Of a DNA stretch of 64,000 nucleotides, positions 18,608-30,860 are shown in pieces. Made by a program: the position numbers and the translations under genes. The notes under the pieces are model-generated. The model worked only from the letters and a program-made list of their open reading frames with translations, was not told the origin of the DNA and made no database searches. The DNA is from Oerskovia flava (GTDB lineage: Bacteria; Actinomycetota; Actinomycetes; Actinomycetales; Cellulomonadaceae), in the NCBI RefSeq assembly GCF_026163685.1, contig NZ_JAOXSR010000002.1:424130-488129 (forward strand), read 5' to 3'. Within the stretch, counting starts at the first letter, position 1; the number at the start of each line of letters is the position of its first letter.

Positions 18608-19783
18608 TCACGCCTGCGCGACGAGGAGCGGGACCTGCATCTCACGGGCGGTCAAGGAGCCGTGCACCCCGACGAGGGTCAGCGACGCCGCGGTCTGCGT
18701 CCGGGTGTCGACGACCGTCGCCCGGCCGCGCATCGCCACGACCACGTCGCCGATGGTGGGCCGGACCCGATCGCTCGTGCCCGGCCCGAAGCGCCCGGCG
18801 TCCACCAGGTCGTCGCGCAGCGCCACGACCGCGGCATCACCCAGGACGTCGGTCCAGCGGGACGCGACGGCCTCGGCGGACCCTGGCGACGTGTAGACGT
18901 GCACGGCGCGGGGCTCTCCCCCGACCAGCTCGACGTCGCGCGAGAGCTCGGGCGTCGCTGCGACGTCCCAGCGGGCGGCGAGGTCGACGTCGACCATCCC
19001 GTGGTCCGCCGTGATCACCAGGAGCGTCCCGGTGGGCAGCGAGCGGGCGAGCCGGGCGAGCTCACGGTCGAGCGCCTCGAGCTCGTCCCCCCACTGCCAG
19101 GACTCCGACCCGTGGTGGTGGCCCGCCTTGTCGACCTCTCCCCAGTAGAGGTAGACCAGGCCGGGCGAGCGCAGCGCACGGACCGTCCGGTCGACCCGGT
19201 CGGCGAGCGACTCGGCGGCCAGGTACGTGCCGCCGCTCAGGGCCGCGACCGTCATGCCGGACCCGGCGAACCGTGCCGGCCCGGTCGACGCGACGGCGAT
19301 CCCGGCGCCGGCGACGACCCGCAGCACCGGCGGCTCCTGCTGGAGCTCGGCCGGAGGCGGTGCGCCGTCCCACGAGACCATGTTGGCCAGGCCGCCCGTG
19401 GCGGGGTTGCGCTGGGTGTACCCGAGCATCCCGGTCCGCCCCGGGGCGGTGCCCGTCCCGAACGTCCCCAGCGCGGCCGCGGTGGTGCTCGGGAAGCTCG
19501 TGCTCAGCCGCCGGGCGGCAGGCAGCAGCGAGCGCAGGAACGGCGCGTGCCCAGCCCGGTCGGCGAGGTTGGCGTACCCGAGCCCGTCGACGAGCACGAC
19601 GCAGACCCGCTCCGCCGCCGGCAGGCCCAGGTCGCGGCAGGCGTCCGCGGCGTCGATCCCGGTCGAGGTGACGTGCTCGACACCGAGGGCGCCCGCGACC
19701 CCGGGCAGCACGCCGGCGAGGCTGTCGGTCCCGTACCGGGGCCGGACCAGGTCGTGGGGAAGCGCCGACACGTCGGTCGACAT
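18608..19783 (-). CDS. Alkaline phosphatase family / nucleotide pyrophosphatase-like protein
   Basis: A 391-residue member of the alkaline phosphatase superfamily, of the type I phosphodiesterase/nucleotide pyrophosphatase kind. Metal and catalytic sites are visible: VVLVDGLGYANL (metal Asp), FPSTTAAALGTFGTG (nucleophile Thr), WGEVDKAGHHHG and ITADHGMVDVD, plus a late GVHGSL. No signal peptide is present, so it should act in the cytoplasm; the substrate is unknown. Its ATG at 19783 overlaps the stop of the DUF5998 gene by one base (TGATG), so the two are coupled. Together with tdk downstream this forms a minus-strand operon. Confidence 0.9.
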   Translation of the reverse strand: MSTDVSALPHDLVRPRYGTDSLAGVLPGVAGALGVEHVTSTGIDAADACRDLGLPAAERVCVVLVDGLGYANLADRAGHAPFLRSLLPAARRLSTSFPSTTAAALGTFGTGTAPGRTGMLGYTQRNPATGGLANMVSWDGAPPPAELQQEPPVLRVVAGAGIAVASTGPARFAGSGMTVAALSGGTYLAAESLADRVDRTVRALRSPGLVYLYWGEVDKAGHHHGSESWQWGDELEALDRELARLARSLPTGTLLVITADHGMVDVDLAARWDVAATPELSRDVELVGGEPRAVHVYTSPGSAEAVASRWTDVLGDAAVVALRDDLVDAGRFGPGTSDRVRPTIGDVVVAMRGRATVVDTRTQTAASLTLVGVHGSLTAREMQVPLLVAQA

Positions 19784-20385
19784 CACCCCGCCCGTCGCAC
19801 GGTGCGGCCGGTGGTCGCGGCGGAGAGCACGCGGGCGAATGCCACGGCGGCACGGACCGCGTCCCGGCCCTCGGCCTCGGCGCTGACCCGCACGACGATG
19901 TCGTCCGGGGTGAGCTGCCCGGTCAGGCCGTGGTCGGCGTCGCAGCTCGGGTCGGGGCACTGCGCGGGCTCCAGGTCCACGCGCGAGACCGCGCCCCAGC
20001 CGATCGCGAGGGTGACCTCGAGGGGCGGGGTGCCCGCGCGGTGCGTCTGCGGGTCGGCGACGACGTGGGTGAGGGACACCGAGCGCAGCTCGGTGACCGG
20101 CACGGACTCGGTGGTCGCGGCCGCGGACGCCGACGGGTTCTCGCTGTCGGCGGGGTGGTCGTCGACGTGGGTGGTCACCAGACGCGTCGGCGTCAGGACC
20201 AGGACCGTCAGGTGGCGACGGACCTCGGAGGCGTCGAAGGTCGTCTCGGCCAGGACGAGGTGGGCGACGATCTCCTCGTCCGCGACGGCGATGTCGAGCA
20301 CGTCCTGCACGAGGTCCGGGTAGTAGCCGGCACGGTGCAGCTGGTCGGTGAGGTCGGTCCAGGCGTCGGAGGTTGCTGAGGGCAC
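19783..20385 (-). CDS. DUF5998 family protein
   Basis: A 200-residue soluble protein of the DUF5998 family, function unknown. Recognisable parts are DLTDQLHRAGYYPDLVQDVLDIAVADE near the N-terminus, HLVLAETTFDASEVRRHLTVLVLTPTRLV in the middle (PH-like pattern), and CPDPSCDADHGLTG, which may be a small metal site. Start GTG at 20385 follows GAGAAT by 6 nt with no ribosome site, so it is probably leaderless. It is coupled to the phosphodiesterase-like gene by a one-base overlap. Confidence 0.88.
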   Translation of the reverse strand: MPSATSDAWTDLTDQLHRAGYYPDLVQDVLDIAVADEEIVAHLVLAETTFDASEVRRHLTVLVLTPTRLVTTHVDDHPADSENPSASAAATTESVPVTELRSVSLTHVVADPQTHRAGTPPLEVTLAIGWGAVSRVDLEPAQCPDPSCDADHGLTGQLTPDDIVVRVSAEAEGRDAVRAAVAFARVLSAATTGRTVRRAG

Positions 20386-20391
20386 CCGCGC

Positions 20392-20397
20392 ATTCTC
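20392..20397 (-). promoter_or_regulatory. -10 box before the DUF5998 gene
   Basis: GAGAAT on the minus strand ends 6 nt before the GTG start. It would drive the DUF5998, phosphodiesterase-like and tdk genes. Confidence 0.4.
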
Positions 20398-20446
20398 CCA
20401 CCCGCGCGAGCGCGCGTGCCAGCCCGTCCCGTCCGGCGTCCGGACG

Positions 20447-23254
20447 TCAGCCGGGCAGGGCACGCCGCAGGGCGTCCGCGCGCTGGGCGTCGGCGAGCAC
20501 GAGCTGGGCGTCGAGGACCGCCACCCCGCGCTCCGCGACCACCACCGGATACAGCTCGAGGCTGCGCAGCTCGGGCAGGTCGTCGGCCATGACCGAGACC
20601 CGGGCGAGCAGGTCCTCGAGGGCGGCGGTGTCCGAGACGGCGGTCCCCATGTACCCGAACAGCCGCGGGGCGGCGCGGACCGAGCGGACCATGGCGCCGA
20701 CGTCGACCTGCGTGAGCGGCGGCACGCCGTAGCTGACGTCGCCGAGCAGGTCGACCGCGTCGCCGGCGAGACCGAAGGACACGACCGGGCCGAACAGCTG
20801 GTCCTCGGTCGACCGGATCACGCACGCGACGCCCGAGTCGGCCATGCGCTGGACCTCGAGCGGGGCCTCCGCCGCGGCCGGCAGCACCGACCCGAGCGTC
20901 GCCCGCATCTGCGCGACGTCCGTCCGCAGCTCGGTGGCGTCCCCGATGTCGAGGCGTACCCCGCCGAGGTCCGCGCGGTGCCGCAGCCCCGGCGCCGTGC
21001 TCTTCAACGCGACGGGCCAGCCGACCTCCTCGGCCGCGGCCACGGCGTCGTCCGCGGTGCTCACACGACGCGACGGCCACAGCTCGATGCCGTAGCACGC
21101 GAGCAGGCGGCCGGTGGTGGCGGGGTCCAGCGCGAGCCTGCCGGAGACGGGCACCAGCAGCTCCTCGACCAGCGCACGCGCGCGAGGGCTGTCGATCCCC
21201 TCCGGCCGTACGACGGTCCCGTGGTCGGCCTCCCGCCACCGCGCGTAGCGCACCACGGCACCGAGCGCCGCCACGGCGTCCTCGGGCGTCGAGCAGGCGG
21301 GCACGCAGCGGGTCGAGCCGTCGGGGGCCGTCGCCGAGAGCGCCTCGGTGATGCCGTGCAGGCCGAGCATGCTGGCGACGGTCGGGCGCCCCGTGCGCGC
21401 GGCCGCCTCCGCGACGACGCGGCTCACCCGGCCCGGTCCCGGCCGCAGGGTCGGCACGTGCACCACGACGACGACGTCGCACGCGTCCGGCGCGTAGAGC
21501 GCCTCGACGGCGCTGACGACCTGCGCGTCGTCCGCGTCCTCCGGCAGGAAGTCGGACGACGCGGAGACGATGAGGCCCGCCGAGGACGCGGCCTCCGCGA
21601 CGAGGGCCGCGAGCGCCGCCGAGCTCGCGAGGATGCCGACCCGGCGTCCCGCGGGCAAGGGCTGGTGGGCGAGGAGCTGGGCGATGTCGACCATGTGGTG
21701 GGTGTTGTCGGCCCGGATGACGCCGGACTGGCGGAGCATCTCCTCGAGCGTGCGCCGGGGTGCGCGGGTGGAGCGCACCGCGTGGCCGGGCGGTACGACC
21801 TGGCCGGACCGTCCGGCGGTGACGACGACGACGGGCTTGACCGACGCGAGCCGACGGGCGATCCGGGAGAACTTGCGCGGGTTGCCGATGGACTCGAGGT
21901 ACAGGCACGCGACCGCCGTGCTCGGGTCGTCCTGCCAGTACTGCATGACGTCGTTGCCCGAGACGTCCGCACGGTGGCCCGCGGAGACGAACGAGGAGAC
22001 GCCGATCCCGCGGCGGCGGGCGGTGGCGAGCAGGGTGACGGCCATCGGCGCGGACTGGCAGAAGAAGCCGATCGACCCGGGCGCCGGGACGTCCTCGGCG
22101 AGGCTCGCCCGCAGCACGTGCTCGGGCGTGGAGGTGAACAGCCCGTAGCTCGCCGGGCCGACGACCCGCATGCCGGCGCCGTGCGCGACGCGCAGCAGCT
22201 CGCGCTGGAGGGCGAGCCCGTCGGGGCCGGTCTCGGCGTACCCGCCCGAGAGGACCACGACGCCCCGCACGCCGAGCCGGGCGAGCCGTCGCACGGCGTC
22301 GATCGCCTCGGGCGGGCGGACCGCCAGCAGGGCGAGGTCGGCAGGGCCGGGCACGTCGTCGAGGTCCGCCCAGTAGCGCACCCCCGGCGCGGGCGGCCCG
22401 GTGACGCCCACGACGTGCAGCTCCTGGCCGTCGGGGAGCGCGTGGGCGGTACCGGCGGGTTCGTGGGCGGTACCGCCGCGTTCGTGGGTGGTGCCGCCGA
22501 GGGCGTTGGCGAGGACGCGCTGGGCGATCAGCTCGTCCGTCGAGACGCCCGAGCCGGGCGCCGCGGACGCTGCCGCCGCGACGACGTCGGGCCGCGGGCC
22601 GACGAGCACGACCCGGCGCGCGGAGAGCAGGCCCTGCATGCTGCGGGCCTCGGCCCGGTGCTCGCGGTCCGCCATGACGGCGCGGGACCGGTCGGTGGGG
22701 TCCAGGTCGATGCTCACGGTGACGATCCCGTCGTCGACGTGCTGCTCGACGTCGTAGCCGGCCTCCTTGAACACCGCGAGCATCTTGCCGTTCTGCGGCA
22801 GCACCTCGGCAGTGAACCGCCGCACGCCCCGCTCGCGCGCGGCCGCGGCGAGGTGCTCGAGCAGGACGGAGCCGAGCCCGCGGCCCTGCTCGGCGTCGGC
22901 GATGTTGAACGCCACCTCGGCCTCGTGCGTGCCGACGCGGTCGAAGCGGCCGACGCCGAGGATCTCGTCGCTCTCGGCGCCCGTGCGCACGGCGACGAGC
23001 GCGACCCGGTCGTCGTGGTCGACGGTCGTGAACCGGACGAGGTCGCGGTCGGACAGCCGCTCCATCGCCGCGAAGAAGCGCAGGTAGGTGGAGCGCTCGG
23101 ACTGGCCGACGTGGAAGCGCTGGAGCGCGGGCGCGTCGTCGGGCCGGATCGGGCGCAGGTGCGTGGTGCTCCCGTCGCGCAGGACGACGTCGGCCTCCCA
23201 CTCCACGGGGTAGCGCGCGGCGCCCTCGGCATCTCCTGACGTCGGTGTGCTCAC
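20447..23254 (-). CDS. Pat-type protein lysine acetyltransferase (GNAT + acyl-CoA synthetase-like)
   Basis: A 935-residue two-part enzyme. Residues about 10-190 are a GNAT domain ([15 protein letters not shown], then [23 protein letters not shown] as the acetyl-CoA loop). The rest resembles NDP-forming acyl-CoA synthetases: a CoA-binding Rossmann domain, two ligase-CoA domains and a C-terminal ATP-grasp domain ([18 protein letters not shown] onward). Pat enzymes acetylate lysines of acetyl-CoA synthetase and other proteins. In Salmonella Pat the GNAT part is C-terminal; here it is N-terminal, as in Streptomyces. A clear SHTG phosphohistidine motif is not seen (GHAVRSTR instead), suggesting a regulatory rather than catalytic ligase part. 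Start is GTG at 23254, 7 nt after TAGCCT. It is divergent from parC. Confidence 0.9.
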   Translation of the reverse strand: MSTPTSGDAEGAARYPVEWEADVVLRDGSTTHLRPIRPDDAPALQRFHVGQSERSTYLRFFAAMERLSDRDLVRFTTVDHDDRVALVAVRTGAESDEILGVGRFDRVGTHEAEVAFNIADAEQGRGLGSVLLEHLAAAARERGVRRFTAEVLPQNGKMLAVFKEAGYDVEQHVDDGIVTVSIDLDPTDRSRAVMADREHRAEARSMQGLLSARRVVLVGPRPDVVAAAASAAPGSGVSTDELIAQRVLANALGGTTHERGGTAHEPAGTAHALPDGQELHVVGVTGPPAPGVRYWADLDDVPGPADLALLAVRPPEAIDAVRRLARLGVRGVVVLSGGYAETGPDGLALQRELLRVAHGAGMRVVGPASYGLFTSTPEHVLRASLAEDVPAPGSIGFFCQSAPMAVTLLATARRRGIGVSSFVSAGHRADVSGNDVMQYWQDDPSTAVACLYLESIGNPRKFSRIARRLASVKPVVVVTAGRSGQVVPPGHAVRSTRAPRRTLEEMLRQSGVIRADNTHHMVDIAQLLAHQPLPAGRRVGILASSAALAALVAEAASSAGLIVSASSDFLPEDADDAQVVSAVEALYAPDACDVVVVVHVPTLRPGPGRVSRVVAEAAARTGRPTVASMLGLHGITEALSATAPDGSTRCVPACSTPEDAVAALGAVVRYARWREADHGTVVRPEGIDSPRARALVEELLVPVSGRLALDPATTGRLLACYGIELWPSRRVSTADDAVAAAEEVGWPVALKSTAPGLRHRADLGGVRLDIGDATELRTDVAQMRATLGSVLPAAAEAPLEVQRMADSGVACVIRSTEDQLFGPVVSFGLAGDAVDLLGDVSYGVPPLTQVDVGAMVRSVRAAPRLFGYMGTAVSDTAALEDLLARVSVMADDLPELRSLELYPVVVAERGVAVLDAQLVLADAQRADALRRALPG
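22441..22503. repeat. Three tandem 21-bp units inside the Pat gene
   Basis: Three units starting CGTGGG at 22441, 22462 and 22483 encode a seven-residue repeat ([21 protein letters not shown]) in the linker after the CoA-binding domain. The third unit has diverged most. Confidence 0.7.
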
Positions 23255-23261
23255 CCGACCC

Positions 23262-23267
23262 AGGCTA
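23262..23267 (-). promoter_or_regulatory. -10 box of the Pat-type gene
   Basis: TAGCCT on the minus strand ends 7 nt before the GTG at 23254, with no Shine-Dalgarno sequence between. Confidence 0.5.
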
Positions 23268-23421
23268 TGTGCTCGCGGCGCGGCGCGGGGTGCGCACGCG
23301 CGCGCCCCGCGACAATGGGAGCCACCGGTGTAGGACCACGTGGGCGGCACCGGGTACGGTGCCACCGGCACGACGACGATTCCCCCGACCGACACGCGAG
23401 ACCGCAGGAGCCCGACGACAC

Positions 23422-25884
<2,463 letters not shown>

Positions 25885-25895
25885 CGCCTCCCCCG

Positions 25896-25957
25896 GCTGT
25901 GGGCGGGATGGTGGTGCGAATCCGCTGGCGGATTCACACCACCATCCCGCCCACAGC
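25896..25957. terminator. 62-bp near-perfect hairpin after parC
   Basis: Thirty base pairs of dyad symmetry with a single mismatch (25917/25936) and only two unpaired bases at the centre. It fills the gap between parC (+) and the double-GNAT gene (-). It is much longer than the other intergenic hairpins here and has no T-run. A bidirectional terminator is the simplest reading. Confidence 0.6.
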
Positions 25958-25964
25958 ACTCGGG

Positions 25965-27140
25965 TCAGAGCTCGATGGAGTACATCCGCGAGCCACTGAC
26001 CTTCTCGTAGCCCAGGCTCGCGTAGAGGCCGGTGGCGCCGGTGGGGTTCGCCGTGTCGACGTCGAGCGCCGCGTACTGCATGCCGTCCGCCGCGAAGGCA
26101 CGCATCCCGGCCGCGAGCGCCGCGACGGCGACCTTGCGGCCGCGGTAGGCGCGCCGGGCCCCGAGGATCTCGGTGTAGCCGAAGGTGTAGCCCCGCACCG
26201 GGAAGTCCTCGTCGAAGCGCGCCGCGAGCTCGTAGCCGACGACGAGCGGTGCGCCCTCGCGCAGCGCCGTCGCGGTCTCGGCGTCGGTGTCCGGGTCGGC
26301 CAGCAGCGCCTCGACGTCCGGGGTGTCGTCGACGACGCAGAAGGACCACTGCGGGGCGAACTCCGAGCGACCGTGGTTCCACGTCTGAGGGTCGCGCGGC
26401 TCGCTGCCCCAGTGGTCGCGGAAGGCGTCGTTGTGGGCAAGCCGCGTGGCCTCGTCGAGATCGGGCGACCACGGCACGACGCGCAGCGACCCGTCGAGCG
26501 TGACCTCCGGGACGGGGGCGGCGAGGTCGCGCCGCAGGTCGGCGTAGAACCGGCGCTCGACGAACCCGGCACGGCGGTAGAGCCGGTGCTTGGCCTCGGG
26601 GCCGGTGTCCTCCGCGTAGGCGGCGAGGCGGGCGGGCACGTCCTTGCCCGAGGCGGCCAGCACCTGGCGTCCGCGCGCGACCTGCCAGGCGAAGAGCTCG
26701 CGGCCGATGCCCTCGCCGCGGCGGGCGGGGTGCACGCCGCCCCACAGGAACGCGCGCACCGTGCGCACGTCGGCGGGCGGCGAGTCGACCATCGCGTAGG
26801 CCCGCAGCGCGCCGTCGGCGTCGAACCCCAGGAGCGAGTCGCTCTCGAACCGGCGCCACGGCGCGCTCAGCGTCTCCTCCATCTCGCCGAGGGTCTCGCG
26901 GTAGGGCTCGTCGTCCGCCTCGGCGATGAGGTTGCGCAGAGCCAGCAGCACGGGCGCGTCGGCAGCCGCAGCGGGCCGCCAGGTGAGGTCCCCCGCGGTG
27001 ATCTCGGGCAGCGTCGACGGCGCGGCGGCCCGCTCGGCGATGGGCGGCGTCGGTGACTCTCCTGCTACCGGACCGCTGCCGGGATCGGTGGCGGGGGCGG
27101 AGGTGGGGGCGGTCGCGGGGACGGCGGGGGCATCGGCCAT
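25965..27140 (-). CDS. Tandem GNAT acetyltransferase
   Basis: A 391-residue protein with two GNAT folds, similar in layout to mycothiol synthase MshD but longer and lacking a clear match to it. The first domain (about 50-205) carries WGGVHPARRGEGIGRELFAW as its acetyl-CoA loop. The second (about 215-391) carries TEILGARRAYRGRKVAVAALAAGM and NPTGATGLYASLGYEKV. The first 45 residues are a Pro/Ala/Thr-rich leader. Start is ATG at 27140, with TAGCGT on the minus strand 6 nt upstream, hence probably leaderless. It is divergent from metH. The substrate is unknown. Confidence 0.88.
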   Translation of the reverse strand: MADAPAVPATAPTSAPATDPGSGPVAGESPTPPIAERAAAPSTLPEITAGDLTWRPAAAADAPVLLALRNLIAEADDEPYRETLGEMEETLSAPWRRFESDSLLGFDADGALRAYAMVDSPPADVRTVRAFLWGGVHPARRGEGIGRELFAWQVARGRQVLAASGKDVPARLAAYAEDTGPEAKHRLYRRAGFVERRFYADLRRDLAAPVPEVTLDGSLRVVPWSPDLDEATRLAHNDAFRDHWGSEPRDPQTWNHGRSEFAPQWSFCVVDDTPDVEALLADPDTDAETATALREGAPLVVGYELAARFDEDFPVRGYTFGYTEILGARRAYRGRKVAVAALAAGMRAFAADGMQYAALDVDTANPTGATGLYASLGYEKVSGSRMYSIEL

Positions 27141-27230
27141 GGGTCCACGCTAGAGCCGCGACCGGCGTCGGGCATCTGAATATCCCCGACACCAGACGGA
27201 CGCCCACCCACCCGTCGGCGCCCCCCGGTC

Positions 27231-27236
27231 TACCCT
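27231..27236 (+). promoter_or_regulatory. -10 box of a leaderless metH transcript
   Basis: TACCCT ends 6 nt before the ATG at 27243. The gap to the divergent gene is only about 100 nt, too short for a cobalamin riboswitch. Confidence 0.5.
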
Positions 27237-27242
27237 GCGGGC

Positions 27243-30200
27243 ATGTCCACTCGCACCGCCAACGCCCGCTCGCGCGCCTTCGCCGAGGCCCTGCGCACCC
27301 GTGTCGTCGTCGCGGACGGCGCGATGGGCACGATGATCCAGGACCAGGACCCGAGCCTCGAGGACTACGAGCAGCTCGAGGGGTGCAACGAGATCCTCAA
27401 CGTCTCGCGTCCCGACATCATCGCGTCCGTGCACGACGCCTACCTCGAGGTGGGTGTCGACTGCATCGAGACGAACACGTTCGGTGCGAACTGGTCCAAC
27501 CTCTCGGACTACGACATCGACGACCGGATCCGGGAGCTGGCGGCGGCCGGGGCGCGGATCGCCCGCGAGCGGGCGGACGCGTGGTCGACGCCCGAGCACC
27601 CCCGCTGGGTGCTCGGGTCGATGGGGCCGGGCACCAAGCTCCCGAGCCTCGGGCACACGACCTACGCGCACCTGCGTGACACGTTCGCGGAGCAGGCCGC
27701 GGGTCTGCTCGACGGCGGTGCGGACGCGATCCTCGTGGAGACCAGCCAGGACCTGCTGCAGGCGAAGGCGGCGGTCAACGGGTCGCGTGCCGCGATGGCC
27801 GCCGAGGGCCGGGAGGTCCCGGTCATCGTGCAGGTGACCGTCGAGACCACGGGCACGATGCTCATGGGCTCCGAGATCGGCGCGGCCCTGACGACGCTGC
27901 AGGCGCTCGGGGTCGACGCGATCGGCCTGAACTGCGCCACCGGCCCCGCCGAGATGAGCGAGCACCTGCGCCACCTCGCCAAGCACGCGCAGGTGCCCGT
28001 GACGTGCATGCCGAACGCGGGGCTGCCCGTGCTCGGCCCGAAGGGCGCCTCCTACCCCCTGAGCCCGGCAGAGCTCGCCGCGGCGCACACGCAGTTCGTC
28101 ACGGAGTTCGGGCTCGGGCTCGTCGGCGGGTGCTGCGGCACGACCCCCGAGCACCTGCGCCAGGTCGTGGAGGCCGTGCGCGACCGGCCGGTGGCCCACC
28201 GCGAACCCGTCCGGGAGAACGGCGTGGCCAGCCTGTACTCGCACGTCGACTTCCGCCAGGACGCGACGTTCCTCGCGATCGGCGAGCGCACCAACGCCAA
28301 CGGCTCGAAGGCGTTCCGCGAGGCGATGCTCGCGGAGAACTGGGACGAGTGCGTGCAGATCGCGCGCGCCCAGACCCGTGACGGCGCGCACCTGCTCGAC
28401 GTCTGCATCGACTACGTGGGGCGCGACGGCGTCGCCGACGTGCGGTCCGTCGTCTCGCGGCTCGCGAGCGCCTCGACGCTGCCGCTCGTCATCGACTCGA
28501 CCGAGCCCGCCGTCATCGGCGCGGGCCTGGAGCTCGTGGGCGGGCGGGCCGTCGTGAACTCGGTGAACTTCGAGGACGGCGACGGCCCGACCTCCCGATT
28601 CGCCCGGATCATGCCCCTCGTGCGCGAGCACGGGGCCGCGGTGATCGCCCTGACGATCGACGAGGAGGGCCAGGCGCGCACCGCCGCCACGAAGGTCGCG
28701 ATCGCCTCCCGCCTCATCGACACCCTCACGGGCGAGTGGGGTGTGCGGCTGGACGACATCATCGTCGACACCCTGACGTTCCCCATCGCCACGGGGCAGG
28801 AGGAGACGCGTCGCGACGCCATCGAGACCATCGAGGCGATCCGCGAGCTCGTCCGCAGGTACCCGGGCGTGCACACCACGCTCGGTGTCTCGAACGTCTC
28901 GTTCGGGCTCAACCCGGCGGCGCGCACGGTGCTCAACTCGGTGTTCCTGCACGAGGCCGTCCAGGCCGGCCTTGACTCGGCGATCGTGCACGCGGCGAAG
29001 ATCCTGCCGCTCGCCTCCATCCCCGACGAACAGCGCCAGGCGGCCCTCGACCTCGTCTGGGACAGGCGCCGGTACGACGACGAGGGCAACCTCACGCACG
29101 ACCCGCTCGCCCATCTGCTGGACCTGTTCTCCGGCGTCGACTCCGCGGCGCTCAAGGACGCGCGGGCCGCCGAGATGGCGGCGCTGCCGGTGGGTCCGCG
29201 CCTCGAGCGCCGGATCGTCGACGGCGAGCGCAAGGGTCTCGAGGACGACATCTCCGAGGCCCTCGCGGACGGCATGAAGGCCCTCGACATCGTCAACGAC
29301 CACCTGCTCGCCGGCATGAAGACCGTGGGCGAGCTCTTCGGGTCGGGCCAGATGCAGCTGCCCTTCGTCCTGCAGTCGGCCGAGGTGATGAAGGGCGCCG
29401 TCGCGCTCCTCGAGCCGCACATGGAACGCCTCGACGACGCCGACACGGCGACGAAGGGCACCATCGTGCTCGCGACCGTGCGCGGCGACGTGCACGACAT
29501 CGGCAAGAACCTCGTCGACATCATCCTCACCAACAACGGCTACACGGTCGTGAACATCGGCATCAAGCAGTCGATCAGCGCGATGATCGACGCCGCCGAG
29601 GAGCACGACGCGGACGTCATCGGCATGTCGGGGCTGCTCGTGAAGTCCACGGTCGTCATGCGCGAGAACCTCGAGGAGCTCACGTCTCGCGGCCTCGCGG
29701 GCCGCTGGCCCGTCCTCCTCGGCGGCGCCGCTCTCACCCGTACCTACGTCGAGGACGACCTCGCGGGCGAGTTCCCCGGCGTCGTCCGGTACGCGCGCGA
29801 CGCGTTCGAGGGCCTGCGCCTGATGGAGCCGCTCGTGCGGATCGCGCGCGGTGAGGCGCCCGACGCCGTCGGGCTGCCGCCGCTCAAGAAGCGCCGCCAC
29901 GCCGTCGCGACCGTCACGCAGACGCCCCTGGAGGACCTGCCGGCGCGCTCCGACGTCGCCTCCGACAACCCGGTGCCCGCACCGCCGTTCTGGGGCACCC
30001 GCATCGTCAAGGGGATCCAGCTCGCCGACTACGCGGCCTACCTCGACGAGCGCGCGACGTTCATGGGCCAGTGGGGCCTCAAGCCCGGGCGCGGCGACGC
30101 CGGGGCGTCCTACGAGGAGCTGGTGGAGACCGAGGGTCGTCCCCGCCTCAACGCGTGGCTCGAGCAGATCCGCACCGACGGCATCGTCGACCCGTCGGTG

Positions 30201-30827
30201 GTCTACGGGTACTTCCCCGTGTGGTCCGAGGGCGACGACGTGGTCGTCGCCCACCACGGCGCGGGGCTGGCCGGCCTCGGCGCGCCCGACGGCGGGTCGG
30301 GCGGCGAGCCCGGCACCGAGCGGTTGCGCTTCACGTTCCCGCGGCAGCGCCGCGACCGGCACCTGTGCCTCGCGGACTACGTCAGGCCGCGGTCCTGGGT
30401 CGAGGAGACCGGCCGGTTCGACGTGCTGCCCGTGCAGCTCGTCACCGTGGGCGACACCGTGGACGTGCACACCGCACGGCTGTTCGCCGCGAACAAGTAC
30501 CGCGAGTACATGGAGCTGCACGGCCTGTCCGTCCAGCTCACCGAGGCGCTCGCCGAGATGTGGCACGCGCGGGTGCGCGCCGAGCTCGGGTTCGCCGAGG
30601 AGGACCCCGAGACCGCCGAGGGCATGTTCAAGCTCGAGTACCGCGGCGCACGGTTCTCCCTCGGCTACCCCGCGTGCCCCGACATGGAGGACCGCCGCAA
30701 GGTCGTCGAGCTCCTGCGGCCGGACCGCGTCGGCGTCGTGCTGTCCGACGAGCTCCAGCTCCACCCCGAGCAGTCCACCGACGCGTTCGTCCTGCACCAC
30801 CCGGAGGCGACGTACTTCTCCGTCTGA
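27243..30827 (+). CDS. metH: Cobalamin-dependent methionine synthase
   Basis: Full-length MetH, 1194 residues, transferring a methyl group from methyltetrahydrofolate to homocysteine through methylcobalamin. Four modules are in order. The homocysteine/zinc barrel is at 1-325, with zinc ligands Cys231 (LNCATG) and Cys297/Cys298 (GGCCGT). The folate barrel is at about 335-610 (FLAIGERTNANGSKAFREAM). The cobalamin cap and Rossmann domain follow, with His751 as axial ligand in RGDVHDIGKN. The C-terminal reactivation domain is at about 900-1194 (DRHLCLADYV). Start ATG at 27243 is probably leaderless. The gene is monocistronic and makes the organism dependent on B12 for this step unless metE exists elsewhere. 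Confidence 0.98.
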   Translation: MSTRTANARSRAFAEALRTRVVVADGAMGTMIQDQDPSLEDYEQLEGCNEILNVSRPDIIASVHDAYLEVGVDCIETNTFGANWSNLSDYDIDDRIRELAAAGARIARERADAWSTPEHPRWVLGSMGPGTKLPSLGHTTYAHLRDTFAEQAAGLLDGGADAILVETSQDLLQAKAAVNGSRAAMAAEGREVPVIVQVTVETTGTMLMGSEIGAALTTLQALGVDAIGLNCATGPAEMSEHLRHLAKHAQVPVTCMPNAGLPVLGPKGASYPLSPAELAAAHTQFVTEFGLGLVGGCCGTTPEHLRQVVEAVRDRPVAHREPVRENGVASLYSHVDFRQDATFLAIGERTNANGSKAFREAMLAENWDECVQIARAQTRDGAHLLDVCIDYVGRDGVADVRSVVSRLASASTLPLVIDSTEPAVIGAGLELVGGRAVVNSVNFEDGDGPTSRFARIMPLVREHGAAVIALTIDEEGQARTAATKVAIASRLIDTLTGEWGVRLDDIIVDTLTFPIATGQEETRRDAIETIEAIRELVRRYPGVHTTLGVSNVSFGLNPAARTVLNSVFLHEAVQAGLDSAIVHAAKILPLASIPDEQRQAALDLVWDRRRYDDEGNLTHDPLAHLLDLFSGVDSAALKDARAAEMAALPVGPRLERRIVDGERKGLEDDISEALADGMKALDIVNDHLLAGMKTVGELFGSGQMQLPFVLQSAEVMKGAVALLEPHMERLDDADTATKGTIVLATVRGDVHDIGKNLVDIILTNNGYTVVNIGIKQSISAMIDAAEEHDADVIGMSGLLVKSTVVMRENLEELTSRGLAGRWPVLLGGAALTRTYVEDDLAGEFPGVVRYARDAFEGLRLMEPLVRIARGEAPDAVGLPPLKKRRHAVATVTQTPLEDLPARSDVASDNPVPAPPFWGTRIVKGIQLADYAAYLDERATFMGQWGLKPGRGDAGASYEELVETEGRPRLNAWLEQIRTDGIVDPSVVYGYFPVWSEGDDVVVAHHGAGLAGLGAPDGGSGGEPGTERLRFTFPRQRRDRHLCLADYVRPRSWVEETGRFDVLPVQLVTVGDTVDVHTARLFAANKYREYMELHGLSVQLTEALAEMWHARVRAELGFAEEDPETAEGMFKLEYRGARFSLGYPACPDMEDRRKVVELLRPDRVGVVLSDELQLHPEQSTDAFVLHHPEATYFSV

Positions 30828-30860
30828 GTCTCGCGGGAGCGAGCATCACCGACGGGTCGC

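Noticed and set aside
16997..20323. Open frame of about 1100 codons overlapping sepH, tdk and the phosphodiesterase gene
   Set aside because: It crosses three well-supported genes, partly antisense, and its translation is low-complexity Arg/Pro sequence.
27141..27242. Cobalamin riboswitch upstream of metH
   Set aside because: The gap is only about 100 nt and shows no B12-box-like sequence; a leaderless start explains it better.
27150..30800. Open frame of more than 1200 codons antisense to metH
   Set aside because: Shadow of a strongly GC-biased gene; metH matches its family over the full length.
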